Below are positions 42,742 through 51,108 of a stretch of DNA of 64,000 nucleotides, piece by piece; the first letter of the stretch is position 1; every line of letters begins with the position of its first letter. Source of the DNA: Lutibacter sp. (GTDB lineage Bacteria; Bacteroidota; Bacteroidia; Flavobacteriales; Flavobacteriaceae). A program made the translations under genes and the position numbers. The notes under the pieces were generated by a model. That model saw nothing but the letters and a program-made list of their open reading frames with translations. It searched no databases and had not been told where the DNA came from. The stretch is taken from contig JAKIVA010000006.1 in assembly GCA_021647265.1 (NCBI GenBank), positions 1-64,000 of the forward strand, read 5' to 3'.

Positions 42742-44004
42742 ATGAATATTATCACTAAAAATAGCATTTCATTAGAGCAAATATACAAAGCTCAGCATAA
42801 TATCAAAGGGGTTGTAGAACATACTCCTTTAGTTTTTATGAAGAATTTTTCTGAACGATACCAAGCAAAAATTTACTTCAAAAGAGAAGATTTACAGGTA
42901 GTTCGGTCGTATAAAATTAGAGGTGCTTTTAATAAAATTCAAGGCTTAACCAAGGAACAACTAAAAAACGGAATTGTATGTGCAAGTGCAGGTAACCATG
43001 CACAAGGAGTCGCTTATGCTTGTAAAAAATTAAAAGTTAAAGGCACTATTTTTATGCCGGTAACAACTCCACATCAAAAAATTGATCAGGTTAAAATGTT
43101 TGGGGGTGAATTTATAGAAATTCAACTTTTTGGTGATAGTTTTGATGATAGTCAAAAAGCTGCTATCGAGTTTTGTACTATAAATAAAAGAACTTTTGTA
43201 CATCCATTCGATGATTTAGAAGTAATTGCAGGACAAGGCACAGTGGGATTAGAAATTTTGAACGATAGTTCTAACCCTATTGATTATTTATTTCTCCCAG
43301 TTGGAGGTGGAGGTTTAGCCTCTGGAGTTTCAAATGTTTTTAAAGTACTAAGTCCGAAAACTAAAATTGTTGGTGTAGAGCCTAAAGGCGCACCATCATT
43401 AACTACATCATTAAAAAATGGAAAAAACACAACGCTTACAGAAATAGAAAATTTTGTGGATGGTGCAGCTGTTAAGCGTATGGGGGAATTAACCTTTGAA
43501 TTTTGTAAAGGGTTGTTGGATGATACCAATATCATTTGTGAAGGGCTTATTTGTTCTACTATTTTAAAAGTTTATAACGAAAACGCTATGGTTGTTGAGC
43601 CGGCAGGAGTATTATCAATTGCTGCACTTGAAAAATATAAGGAAAAAATAAAAGGAAAAACAGTTGTTTGCGTTGTGAGTGGAGGTAATAATGATATTAC
43701 CAGAATGGAAGAAATAAAAGAACGGGCCTTATTTTATGAAGGTTTAAAACATTATTTTATCATCAAATTTCCTCAGAGAGCAGGAGCTTTAAAGGAATTT
43801 GTGGTAGATGTATTGGGACCAAATGATGATATTGCTTATTTTGAATATACAAAAAAACACAATAGAGATAAAGGCCCAGCAGTTGTTGGAATTGAATTAG
43901 ATACAAAAGAAGACTTTGAGCCGTTGGTTGAAAGGATGAGACAAAAGGGATTTTTAGGTGAATATTTAAATGAAAAGCCTGAATTATTTCAATTTCTGAT
44001 TTGA
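42742..44004 (+). CDS. ilvA: Threonine deaminase (biosynthetic, one ACT-like domain)
   Basis: IlvA turns threonine into 2-oxobutyrate, the first committed step to isoleucine. PLP Lys58 is in VRSYKIRGAFN; SAGNHAQGVAYAC and PVGGGGLASGVS bind substrate and phosphate. Residues ~330-420 (FPQRAGALKEFVVDVLGPND) form a single regulatory domain, compared with two in E. coli IlvA (514 residues), so allostery may differ. Last gene of the ilv run. Confidence 0.95.
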   Translation: MNIITKNSISLEQIYKAQHNIKGVVEHTPLVFMKNFSERYQAKIYFKREDLQVVRSYKIRGAFNKIQGLTKEQLKNGIVCASAGNHAQGVAYACKKLKVKGTIFMPVTTPHQKIDQVKMFGGEFIEIQLFGDSFDDSQKAAIEFCTINKRTFVHPFDDLEVIAGQGTVGLEILNDSSNPIDYLFLPVGGGGLASGVSNVFKVLSPKTKIVGVEPKGAPSLTTSLKNGKNTTLTEIENFVDGAAVKRMGELTFEFCKGLLDDTNIICEGLICSTILKVYNENAMVVEPAGVLSIAALEKYKEKIKGKTVVCVVSGGNNDITRMEEIKERALFYEGLKHYFIIKFPQRAGALKEFVVDVLGPNDDIAYFEYTKKHNRDKGPAVVGIELDTKEDFEPLVERMRQKGFLGEYLNEKPELFQFLI

Positions 44005-44119
44005 TAAAATAATGCTTAAATAAATAAAATGTGTTAAGATTTAATACTATTTACCGTAAGATTGTTAAATATAAGATAAAAGTATTGTTGTATTAATATT
44101 TTTACGTAACATTGCACCA

Positions 44120-44194
44120 ATGAAAATAGCCAATTTAAATACAACTGTAAAATATCCCCGTCGCTCTTTCGATGTTTATCGCTGTGTGCGCTAA
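44120..44194 (+). CDS. Possible arginine leader peptide 1 (24 aa)
   Basis: In the 420-bp gap before the arginine operon, ATG 44120 opens 24 codons to TAA 44192. The C-terminal part YPRRSFDVYRCVR has four Arg in its last 11 residues, encoded CGT, CGC, CGC, CGC, in a patch clearly more GC-rich than its surroundings. Upstream of argG this suggests an arginine-sensing uORF. The TAA overlaps an ATG (44194) that starts a 21-codon hydrophobic frame ending at 44259. No clear terminator follows, so the mechanism is open. Confidence 0.42.
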   Translation: MKIANLNTTVKYPRRSFDVYRCVR

Positions 44195-44308
44195 TGCTAC
44201 CAATAAAAAACAGTTTATTAATTTTCATAATCACCAATTATTTTGCAACCATTTTTTAACATCATATTTTTTTTAAGTTTGATTCTATTTACTTCAAACA
44301 AAGTAACT

Positions 44309-44347
44309 ATGTACTTTAGTCTGTACCGCCGCCCCTTGTGGGTGTAG
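44309..44347 (+). CDS. Possible arginine leader peptide 2 (12 aa)
   Basis: ATG 44309 encodes MYFSLYRRPLWV and stops at TAG 44345. The RR dipeptide is again CGC-CGC. CGCCCC (44330-44335), starting in the second Arg codon, can pair with GGGGTG (44364-44369), which in turn overlaps a local hairpin AAAATGG/CCGTTTT (44359-44377). A ribosome on the Arg codons could thus switch the fold. The start of the acetyltransferase gene is 78 bp further on. Confidence 0.4.
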   Translation: MYFSLYRRPLWV

Positions 44348-44424
44348 TCTTCTTTTTGAAAATGGGGTGTCCGTTTTCCCTTTAAAAAAACATAAATTAA
44401 ATACTCAAAATAAATAAAAAACTT

Positions 44425-45042
44425 GTGAAAGTTGTTATAGCTAAAATATCAGACATACAATACGCAGAGATAATTTGTGAGACAATCAAAGAATCTGCAA
44501 AAATTAGAGGTACAGGTATTGCTGAAAGAACACCAGAATATATTATAAATAAAATTAAAAAAGGCGATGCTATTATAGCAATTCATAAAAATGAATTTGC
44601 AGGATTTTGCTATATCGAAACGTGGGATAACAAAGAGTTTGTAGTAAACTCTGGACTTATTGTACACCCTAATTTTAGAAATAAAGGATTGGCTAAAAAA
44701 ATTAAAAAGAAAATATTAGAGTATTCAAAAGAAAAATACCCAGATGCTAAAATATTTGGAATTACAACAGGTTTGGCAGTTTTAAAAATTAATTATGAAT
44801 TGGGTTATCAGCCTGTTACTTTTTCTGAATTAACCAGTGATCAGGCTTTTTGGAATGGGTGTAAAACATGTGGTAATTATGATGTTTTAATGCGGACAGA
44901 CAAAAAAATGTGTTTATGTACAGGAATGCTGTACAATCCAACTCATAAAAAAAACGGAAAGAAACATCCTTATAATTCAAAAGTATTAAGCAGATTAAAA
45001 AAAATTAAACAAACATTATTTCTAAAAAAGAATAAAAAATAA
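44425..45042 (+). CDS. GNAT acetyltransferase with C-terminal four-cysteine motif; candidate acyl-glutamate synthase
   Basis: The 205-residue protein starts at GTG 44425. The GNAT core has NSGLIVHPNFRNKGLAKKIK (about 75-94, acetyl-CoA loop FRNKGLA). After the fold come Cys146/Cys149 and Cys163/Cys165 (CKTC and CLC), a probable zinc site, then a lysine-rich tail. It is the first gene of the arginine run, 4 bp before argG, and no other ArgA or ArgJ is in the run, so it may make N-acetyl- or N-succinyl-glutamate. That role is inferred from position only. Confidence 0.75.
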   Translation: MKVVIAKISDIQYAEIICETIKESAKIRGTGIAERTPEYIINKIKKGDAIIAIHKNEFAGFCYIETWDNKEFVVNSGLIVHPNFRNKGLAKKIKKKILEYSKEKYPDAKIFGITTGLAVLKINYELGYQPVTFSELTSDQAFWNGCKTCGNYDVLMRTDKKMCLCTGMLYNPTHKKNGKKHPYNSKVLSRLKKIKQTLFLKKNKK

Positions 45043-45046
45043 TATC

Positions 45047-46228
45047 ATGGAAAAAGTAGTAGTAGCATATAGCGGTGGTTTAGATACTTCCTATTGCGTT
45101 AAATATTTACAACACGAATTAAATCTTGAAGTTCATAGTGTTTTGGTAAATACAGGAGGTTTTTCAGAAGAAGAACTTAAAGTTGTTGAAGCAAAAGCAT
45201 ACAATATGGGGGTTGTTTCACATACCAATCAAAATATTTTAGATATTTATTATGAAAAAGCTATAAAATTTATGGTGTATGGAAATGTATTAAAAAATAA
45301 TACATATCCGTTATCAGTTAGTGCAGAAAGAGTTTTTCAAGCTATTGAAGTGGTTGAATATGCCAAAAAAATTAACGCAAAATATATTGCACATGGAAGT
45401 ACAGGTGCAGGAAATGACCAAGTACGATTTGATATGATTTTTCAAACGTTAGCTCCAGAAATTGAAATTATAACTCCAATTAGAGATTTAAAACTTTCCA
45501 GACAAGAAGAAATAGACTACTTAAAAAAGCATGGTGTAGATTACCCTTGGTCTAAAGCAAAATATTCCATTAATAAAGGTATTTGGGGAACAAGTATTGG
45601 AGGTGTTGAAACATTGACTTCTCATCAGGCATTGCCAGAAGATGCATATCCAAGTCAGTTAGAAAAAACCGAGCCAACACATATTAAATTACATTTTAAA
45701 AAGGGGCAGCTAGTAGGTTTAAATGAAGAGTATGATACTGCTGTAAATACCATTTTAAAAATTGAGGATATTGCATCAAAATATGCAATTGGTAGAGATA
45801 TTCATGTGGGAGATACCATTGTTGGTATTAAAGGAAGAGTTGGTTTTGAAGCGGCTGCAGCGGTTGTTATTATAAAAGCACATCATTTATTAGAAAAACA
45901 TGTGCTATCTAAATGGCAACAAAATTTAAAGGAAAATATTGGTAGTACTTACGGTATGTTACTGCATGATGGTCAGTATTTTGAACCTGCAATGAGAGAC
46001 TTGGAAGCATTTTTAACAAATTCACAGAAAACAGTTACAGGAACTGTATTTGTAACTCTAAAACCATATCATTTTACTTTAAACGGAATTGAATCTATAC
46101 ACGATTTAATGAAATCTAAATTTGGAGAATATGGAGAAACTAATAAAGCTTGGACTTCTGAAGATGCGAAAGGATTTATTAAAATTTTAGGAGTTGCAAA
46201 TAAAATTTATCACAGCGTAAACTCATAA
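45047..46228 (+). CDS. argG: Argininosuccinate synthase
   Basis: ArgG joins citrulline and aspartate using ATP. The P-loop-like VVAYSGGLDTSYCVKYL (4-20) of the N-type ATP pyrophosphatases, HGSTGAGNDQVRFD and WSKAKYSINKGIWGTSIGG are present. Length 393 is standard. It sits 4 bp after the GNAT gene and 2 bp before argC. Confidence 0.97.
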   Translation: MEKVVVAYSGGLDTSYCVKYLQHELNLEVHSVLVNTGGFSEEELKVVEAKAYNMGVVSHTNQNILDIYYEKAIKFMVYGNVLKNNTYPLSVSAERVFQAIEVVEYAKKINAKYIAHGSTGAGNDQVRFDMIFQTLAPEIEIITPIRDLKLSRQEEIDYLKKHGVDYPWSKAKYSINKGIWGTSIGGVETLTSHQALPEDAYPSQLEKTEPTHIKLHFKKGQLVGLNEEYDTAVNTILKIEDIASKYAIGRDIHVGDTIVGIKGRVGFEAAAAVVIIKAHHLLEKHVLSKWQQNLKENIGSTYGMLLHDGQYFEPAMRDLEAFLTNSQKTVTGTVFVTLKPYHFTLNGIESIHDLMKSKFGEYGETNKAWTSEDAKGFIKILGVANKIYHSVNS

Positions 46229-46230
46229 GT

Positions 46231-47208
46231 ATGATTAAAGTAGGAATAGTAGGAGGTGCGGGTTATACCGCTGGTGAATTAATAAGGCTACTTGTTAACC
46301 ACTCAAAAGTTGCATTAGATTTTGTATACAGTACATCCAACGCAGGGAATTACATATATGAAGTGCATCAAGATTTATTAGGTGTGCTAGATTTAAAATT
46401 TACCGATACTGTAAATCCAGAAGTTGATGTATTGTTTTTATGTTTGGGACACGGAAACTCAAAAAAATTTTTACAAGAAAATTCATTTTCATTAACTACC
46501 AAAATTATTGATTTAAGCAACGATTTTAGATTGAATAATGATGCTGTTTTTCAAGAAAAAGAATTTGTGTATGGTTTGCCAGAATTGCAAAAAGAAGCGA
46601 TAAAAAAAGCAAATAACATTGCAAATCCAGGGTGTTTTGCTACAGCCATTCAATTGGCTTTACTACCGTTAGCGAAACAGGACTTGTTAAAAAGTAGCGT
46701 ACACGTTAATGCAACAACAGGCGCAACCGGCGCAGGGATTTCACCAAGTGAAACAACACATTTTAGTTGGAGAGATAATAATTTTTCAGTCTATAAAGTA
46801 TTTACGCACCAACATTTAGGTGAAATTAATGAAAATTTAAGTTCACTTCAAAAAGGGTTTTCAGAAGAATTATTTTTTATTCCAAACAGAGGTAATTTTA
46901 GCAGAGGTATTTTTGCTTCCATTTATTTAGAGTTTGATAAAAGTATTGAAGAAGCTTTTAAATTATTTGAAGATTTTTATAAAGATGCAAAATTTACGTA
47001 TGTGTCTAAAACGCCAATTCATTTAAAGCAAGTGGTAAATACAAATAATTGTTTTCTCCATTTGCAAAAACACAATAACACGTTATTAATTACTTCTGTG
47101 ATTGACAATTTATTAAAAGGAGCATCTGGACAAGCAATTCAAAATATGAATTTACTATTTGGATTTAAAGAAACGGAGGGGTTACAATTAAAAGCAACAT
47201 CATTTTAA
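46231..47208 (+). CDS. argC: N-acetyl-gamma-glutamyl-phosphate reductase
   Basis: ArgC reduces the acyl-glutamyl phosphate with NADPH. VGIVGGAGYTAGELIRLL (4-21) is the nucleotide loop, Cys135 in NPGCFATAIQLALLPL is the catalytic cysteine and THQHLGEI holds the active-site His. 325 residues is the short (type 1) length. It is followed 10 bp later by proC. Confidence 0.96.
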   Translation: MIKVGIVGGAGYTAGELIRLLVNHSKVALDFVYSTSNAGNYIYEVHQDLLGVLDLKFTDTVNPEVDVLFLCLGHGNSKKFLQENSFSLTTKIIDLSNDFRLNNDAVFQEKEFVYGLPELQKEAIKKANNIANPGCFATAIQLALLPLAKQDLLKSSVHVNATTGATGAGISPSETTHFSWRDNNFSVYKVFTHQHLGEINENLSSLQKGFSEELFFIPNRGNFSRGIFASIYLEFDKSIEEAFKLFEDFYKDAKFTYVSKTPIHLKQVVNTNNCFLHLQKHNNTLLITSVIDNLLKGASGQAIQNMNLLFGFKETEGLQLKATSF

Positions 47209-47218
47209 AAAATTTAGT

Positions 47219-48013
47219 ATGAAAATAGCAATTATAGGCACAGGAAATTTAGGATATTCAATTGCAATTGGAGTTTTAGCTCAGAAGAGTTTTAAAGTTA
47301 AAAACTTGTATTTAACAAAACGAAATACAACGTCACTAAACGCTTTAGGGAAATTACCAAACGTTAGCATTTCTACTGATAATAAAAAAGCTGTAAAAAA
47401 TTCAGATGTAATTATTTTAGCAGTTCAACCAAACCAATTGCAACATGTTTTGGAAGAAATTAAGAGTGTGATAAATATACAAAAGCACACTATTATATCG
47501 GTGGCAACAGGAAGGAAAATACACGAAATTGAAGCTGTTTTAGGAACAGACGCTTCTATAATTAGAAGTATGCCTAATACAGCAATTTCAGTAGGGCAAT
47601 CTATGACATGTCTAAGTTCAAATAAAAGAGGAGAAGAAAACATTGAATTGGCTAAAATTATATTTAATTCACTTGGTACAACATTGTGTATTGAAGAAAA
47701 GTTGATGCAGTCTGCAACTGTTATTTGTGCTAGTGGAATTGCCTTTTGGATGCGTTTAATTAGAGCTACTGCTCAAGGTGCAGTTCAACTTGGATTTCAT
47801 GCAAATGAAGCCCAAGAATTGGCAGTGCAAACCTGTTTAGGAGCTGCTAGTTTATTAATACAGTCTGAAAATCATCCAGAACAAGAAATAGATAAGGTTA
47901 CAACACCAAGCGGTTGTACAATTGCAGGGTTAAATGAGATGGAGCATCAAGGATTAAGCTCTTCAATAATTAAAGGATTAGTCACTTCTTTTGAAAAAAT
48001 TAATCAGATTTAA
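47219..48013 (+). CDS. proC: Pyrroline-5-carboxylate reductase
   Basis: ProC reduces P5C to proline with NAD(P)H. IAIIGTGNLGYSIAIGV (3-19) is the Rossmann loop; IIRSMPNTAISVGQSM and TTPSGCTIAGLNEMEHQGL are the P5CR signature. 264 residues is normal. Its place inside the arginine genes reflects shared glutamate-derived chemistry. Confidence 0.96.
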   Translation: MKIAIIGTGNLGYSIAIGVLAQKSFKVKNLYLTKRNTTSLNALGKLPNVSISTDNKKAVKNSDVIILAVQPNQLQHVLEEIKSVINIQKHTIISVATGRKIHEIEAVLGTDASIIRSMPNTAISVGQSMTCLSSNKRGEENIELAKIIFNSLGTTLCIEEKLMQSATVICASGIAFWMRLIRATAQGAVQLGFHANEAQELAVQTCLGAASLLIQSENHPEQEIDKVTTPSGCTIAGLNEMEHQGLSSSIIKGLVTSFEKINQI

Positions 48014-48023
48014 AAAACAAATT

Positions 48024-49151
48024 ATGGAATTATTTGATGTATATCCGCTATATGATGTTACCCCTGTAAAGGCTAAAGGAGCTTATGTTTGGGATGAAAA
48101 TGGCACAAAGTATTTAGATTTATATGGAGGTCATGGCGTAATATCCATTGGGCATACGCATCCTGAATACATTAAATCTATATCCAAACAATTATCGAAA
48201 ATAGGATTTTATTCCAATTCAATTCAAAATCCGTTACAGCAAGAATTAGCTGAAAAACTAGGGCGAATTTCAGGTTGTGAAAAGTACAATTTATTTTTAT
48301 GCAATTCAGGTGCTGAAGCCAATGAAAATGCATTAAAGTTGGCATCATTTGTAACGGGAAAGAGTAGAGTAATTAGTTTTAAAAATGCTTTTCATGGAAG
48401 AACTTCAGCAGCAGTTGCTGTAACGGATAATAAAAACATAAATGCTCCAATAAATTTACAGCAAGAGGTTACTTTTTTACCATTGAATGCTATTGAATTG
48501 GTAATTCAAGAAATTAATAAAGGAGATGTTGCAGCTGTTATTATTGAAGCAATTCAAGGTGTTGGAGGTTTAGATGAAGGAACAACAGAATTCTTTCAAC
48601 AACTTCAAAAAATTTGTCAGGAAAAAGAGGTGTTGTTAATTTTAGATGAAATACAATCTGGATATGGACGAAGCGGAAGGTTTTTTGCATTTCAACACCA
48701 TGATATTCAGCCAGATATTATTACCACAGCAAAAGGGATGGCTAACGGATTTCCGATAGGAGGCGTTTTAATTTCAAAGAAAATTAAAGCTAAATATGGA
48801 ATGTTGGGAACAACCTTTGGAGGAAATCATTTGGCGTGTGCAGCAGCAATTTCAGTAGTAGATGTTATTAAAAATGAAAATTTAATTAAGAATGTTAATT
48901 CAGTTTATAATTATTTTTTAGAGGAAATTAAATCGGTTTCAAAAGTAAAAAAAGTAAAAGGAAAAGGATTAATGTTGGGTATTGAATTTGATTTTGAAGT
49001 AGGTGAATTACGAAAAAAATTAATTTTTGAAAAACATATTTTTACAGGAGGCTCTAACAATAAAAACTTACTAAGAATTTTACCTCCGTTAACTATAAAT
49101 AAAGAGCAGATAGCAGTTTTTATAAATGCTTTAAAAGAATTACTAGCGTAA
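48024..49151 (+). CDS. argD: Acetylornithine (or succinylornithine) aminotransferase
   Basis: The class III PLP aminotransferase starts at ATG 48024 (MELFDVYPLYDV); the longer frame from 47991 would overlap proC. NSGAEANENALKLA (94-107), ILDEIQSGYGRSGRFFAF and Lys237 in TTAKGMANGFPIGG are diagnostic. It converts N-acyl-glutamate semialdehyde to N-acyl-ornithine; the acyl group (acetyl or succinyl) is not decided by this sequence. The last base overlaps the proA start. Confidence 0.93.
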   Translation: MELFDVYPLYDVTPVKAKGAYVWDENGTKYLDLYGGHGVISIGHTHPEYIKSISKQLSKIGFYSNSIQNPLQQELAEKLGRISGCEKYNLFLCNSGAEANENALKLASFVTGKSRVISFKNAFHGRTSAAVAVTDNKNINAPINLQQEVTFLPLNAIELVIQEINKGDVAAVIIEAIQGVGGLDEGTTEFFQQLQKICQEKEVLLILDEIQSGYGRSGRFFAFQHHDIQPDIITTAKGMANGFPIGGVLISKKIKAKYGMLGTTFGGNHLACAAAISVVDVIKNENLIKNVNSVYNYFLEEIKSVSKVKKVKGKGLMLGIEFDFEVGELRKKLIFEKHIFTGGSNNKNLLRILPPLTINKEQIAVFINALKELLA

Positions 49152-50347
49152 TGAATACAACTTTAACATTAGAACAGCGAAATGCTGTATTAAATTCAAT
49201 GGCTCAATTAATAGCTAATGAAAAAGCAGCAATATTAAAGGCTAACAAAACAGATGTTGTGGCTTATAATAACGAGGATTTAGCAATGTTTGATCGTTTA
49301 AAAGTAGATGATAAAAAAATTATGGGAATGATTTTATCATTGCAACAATTGATAGCTGATGTTGACCCTGTTGGTAAAGAATTATTTCATTTTACGCATG
49401 AGAATGGATTGAAAATCACCAATAAATCTGCTCCTTTTGGAACAGTTTTAATTATTTATGAATCAAGACCAGACGTAACTGTTGAAGCAACCGGAATTGC
49501 TTTTAAATCGGGAAATAAAATTTTATTAAAAGGAGGAAAAGAGTCGTTAAGTTCAAATTTAAAAATTGTGAATTTATGGCATAAAGCACTAAAAGAAAAC
49601 AATATTTCAACTAATTGGGTTGAATATTTAAATTATAACAGAACAGAAACACAAGCATTTTTAGAAAACCCATCTCAAAAAGTAGATTTAATTGTACCAC
49701 GAGGAGGTGAAAAACTAATTGCTTTTGTAAAGAAAAATGCTACTTGCCCTGTAATTGTAAGTGGTAGAGGAAATAATTTTGTGTATGTAGATGCTGAGGC
49801 AGATATAAATATTGCCTTAAAAGTAATTATAAATGGAAAAACTTCAAAAATATCAGCTTGTAATGCTGTGGATAAAGTAATTATAAATTCAAACTTACCA
49901 AATAAGGAAGTTTTTATTAAGAACTTAATTAAAGAACTATTGAAGTTTAATGTTGAGATTTTAGGTGATACTAATTTATCAATTTTTGAAAAGGTGTCAG
50001 TTTATGATAATGAAGATATATGGTATGAAGAATTTTTAGATTATAAAATTGTGATAGGAAGTGTTAACTCGTTAAAAGAAGCCATCGTTAAAATTAACAA
50101 GTATGGAGGTGGACATTCAGCAGTTATTATTACTAAAAACAATGAAACAGCAAATTTATTTATGGAATCTACAGATTGTGCTGCAGTATATCAAAATGCA
50201 TCCACTAGATTTACAGATGGTGGCCAGTTTGGTTTGGGAGGAGAGTTGGCAATAAGTACCGATAAACTGCACCATAGAGGTCCAATGGGCTTACAACATT
50301 TAGTAACAAATAAATGGTTTATATACGGAGATGGGCAAATCAGATAA
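49151..50347 (+). CDS. proA: Glutamate-5-semialdehyde dehydrogenase (gamma-glutamyl phosphate reductase)
   Basis: ProA reduces gamma-glutamyl phosphate to the semialdehyde for proline. Catalytic Cys237 lies in KISACNAVDKVI; ESRPDVTVEATGIAFKSGN and RFTDGGQFGLGGELAIST are signature blocks. 398 residues, standard. It overlaps argD by 1 bp and proB by 17 bp, so translation of the three is coupled. Confidence 0.96.
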   Translation: MNTTLTLEQRNAVLNSMAQLIANEKAAILKANKTDVVAYNNEDLAMFDRLKVDDKKIMGMILSLQQLIADVDPVGKELFHFTHENGLKITNKSAPFGTVLIIYESRPDVTVEATGIAFKSGNKILLKGGKESLSSNLKIVNLWHKALKENNISTNWVEYLNYNRTETQAFLENPSQKVDLIVPRGGEKLIAFVKKNATCPVIVSGRGNNFVYVDAEADINIALKVIINGKTSKISACNAVDKVIINSNLPNKEVFIKNLIKELLKFNVEILGDTNLSIFEKVSVYDNEDIWYEEFLDYKIVIGSVNSLKEAIVKINKYGGGHSAVIITKNNETANLFMESTDCAAVYQNASTRFTDGGQFGLGGELAISTDKLHHRGPMGLQHLVTNKWFIYGDGQIR

Positions 50348-51107
50348 AAAAAGAATAGTATTAAAAATTGGCACCAATGTGCTTACCAAAGAAACCAATA
50401 ATATTTCAAGAGGTAAAATAGAAGATATTGGACAGCAAATAGCATTTTTAAAAGAAGATTATGAATTTGTTATTGTAAGTTCTGGGGCAATTGCTGCGGC
50501 TAAACAGTTTGTTAATTTAGAAACGAATGGTAAAGAAATTACCGTAAAACAAGCATTAGCATCTATTGGTCAGCCACATTTAATGCGAATTTTTCAAGAA
50601 AATTTCAGGGAATTAGGTTTGTTAACTTCGCAATGTTTATTGTCGTATTCAGATTTTGAAAAAGAACAATCTAAAAAGAACATTGTAAATACCATAAATG
50701 TGTTAGTAAAAAACAATTATATTCCAATTATCAATGAAAATGATACGGTAGCAACGGATGAAATAAAATTTGGAGATAATGATAAATTGGCAGCTTTAAC
50801 GGCGGTATTATTAGAAGCAGATTTATTTATTATAGCAACAAATACCAATGGTATTTATACCAAAAAATCTATAGAAGAAAATAAATTAGAAACTATAAAT
50901 GCTACAACAGATATTAATTCACTTAAAAAAGAAGTTGAAAAATCCATTTCTTCGCACGGAACAGGAGGAATGTTTTCTAAAATTGATGCTGCTCAAATTG
51001 CTCAAGAAGCAACTATTGAAACGTGGGTTGTAAATGGTTTAAAAGATAATTTTATATTGGATGCCATTCAAAACAATACAAAATTTACAAAAATAACAGT
51101 AAAATAA
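50331..51107 (+). CDS. proB: Glutamate 5-kinase, kinase domain only (no PUA domain)
   Basis: ProB phosphorylates glutamate for proline synthesis. RIVLKIGTNVLT, FVIVSSGAIAAAKQ, INENDTVATDEIKFGDND and GTGGMFSKIDAA are the amino-acid-kinase motifs. At 258 residues it lacks the ~100-residue C-terminal PUA domain of E. coli ProB (367). It starts inside the end of proA. Confidence 0.95.
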   Translation: MGKSDKKRIVLKIGTNVLTKETNNISRGKIEDIGQQIAFLKEDYEFVIVSSGAIAAAKQFVNLETNGKEITVKQALASIGQPHLMRIFQENFRELGLLTSQCLLSYSDFEKEQSKKNIVNTINVLVKNNYIPIINENDTVATDEIKFGDNDKLAALTAVLLEADLFIIATNTNGIYTKKSIEENKLETINATTDINSLKKEVEKSISSHGTGGMFSKIDAAQIAQEATIETWVVNGLKDNFILDAIQNNTKFTKITVK

Positions 51108-51108
51108 A

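Noticed and set aside
44034..44237. 67-aa minus-strand ORF in the arg leader
   Set aside because: It overlaps the Arg-rich leader on the other strand, lies upstream of no minus-strand gene, and shows no recognised domain.
44194..44259. 21-codon hydrophobic ORF starting in the TAATG after Arg leader 1
   Set aside because: The overlap hints at coupling, but composition is what AT-rich DNA gives by chance and no hairpin follows; mentioned only as a note to leader 1.
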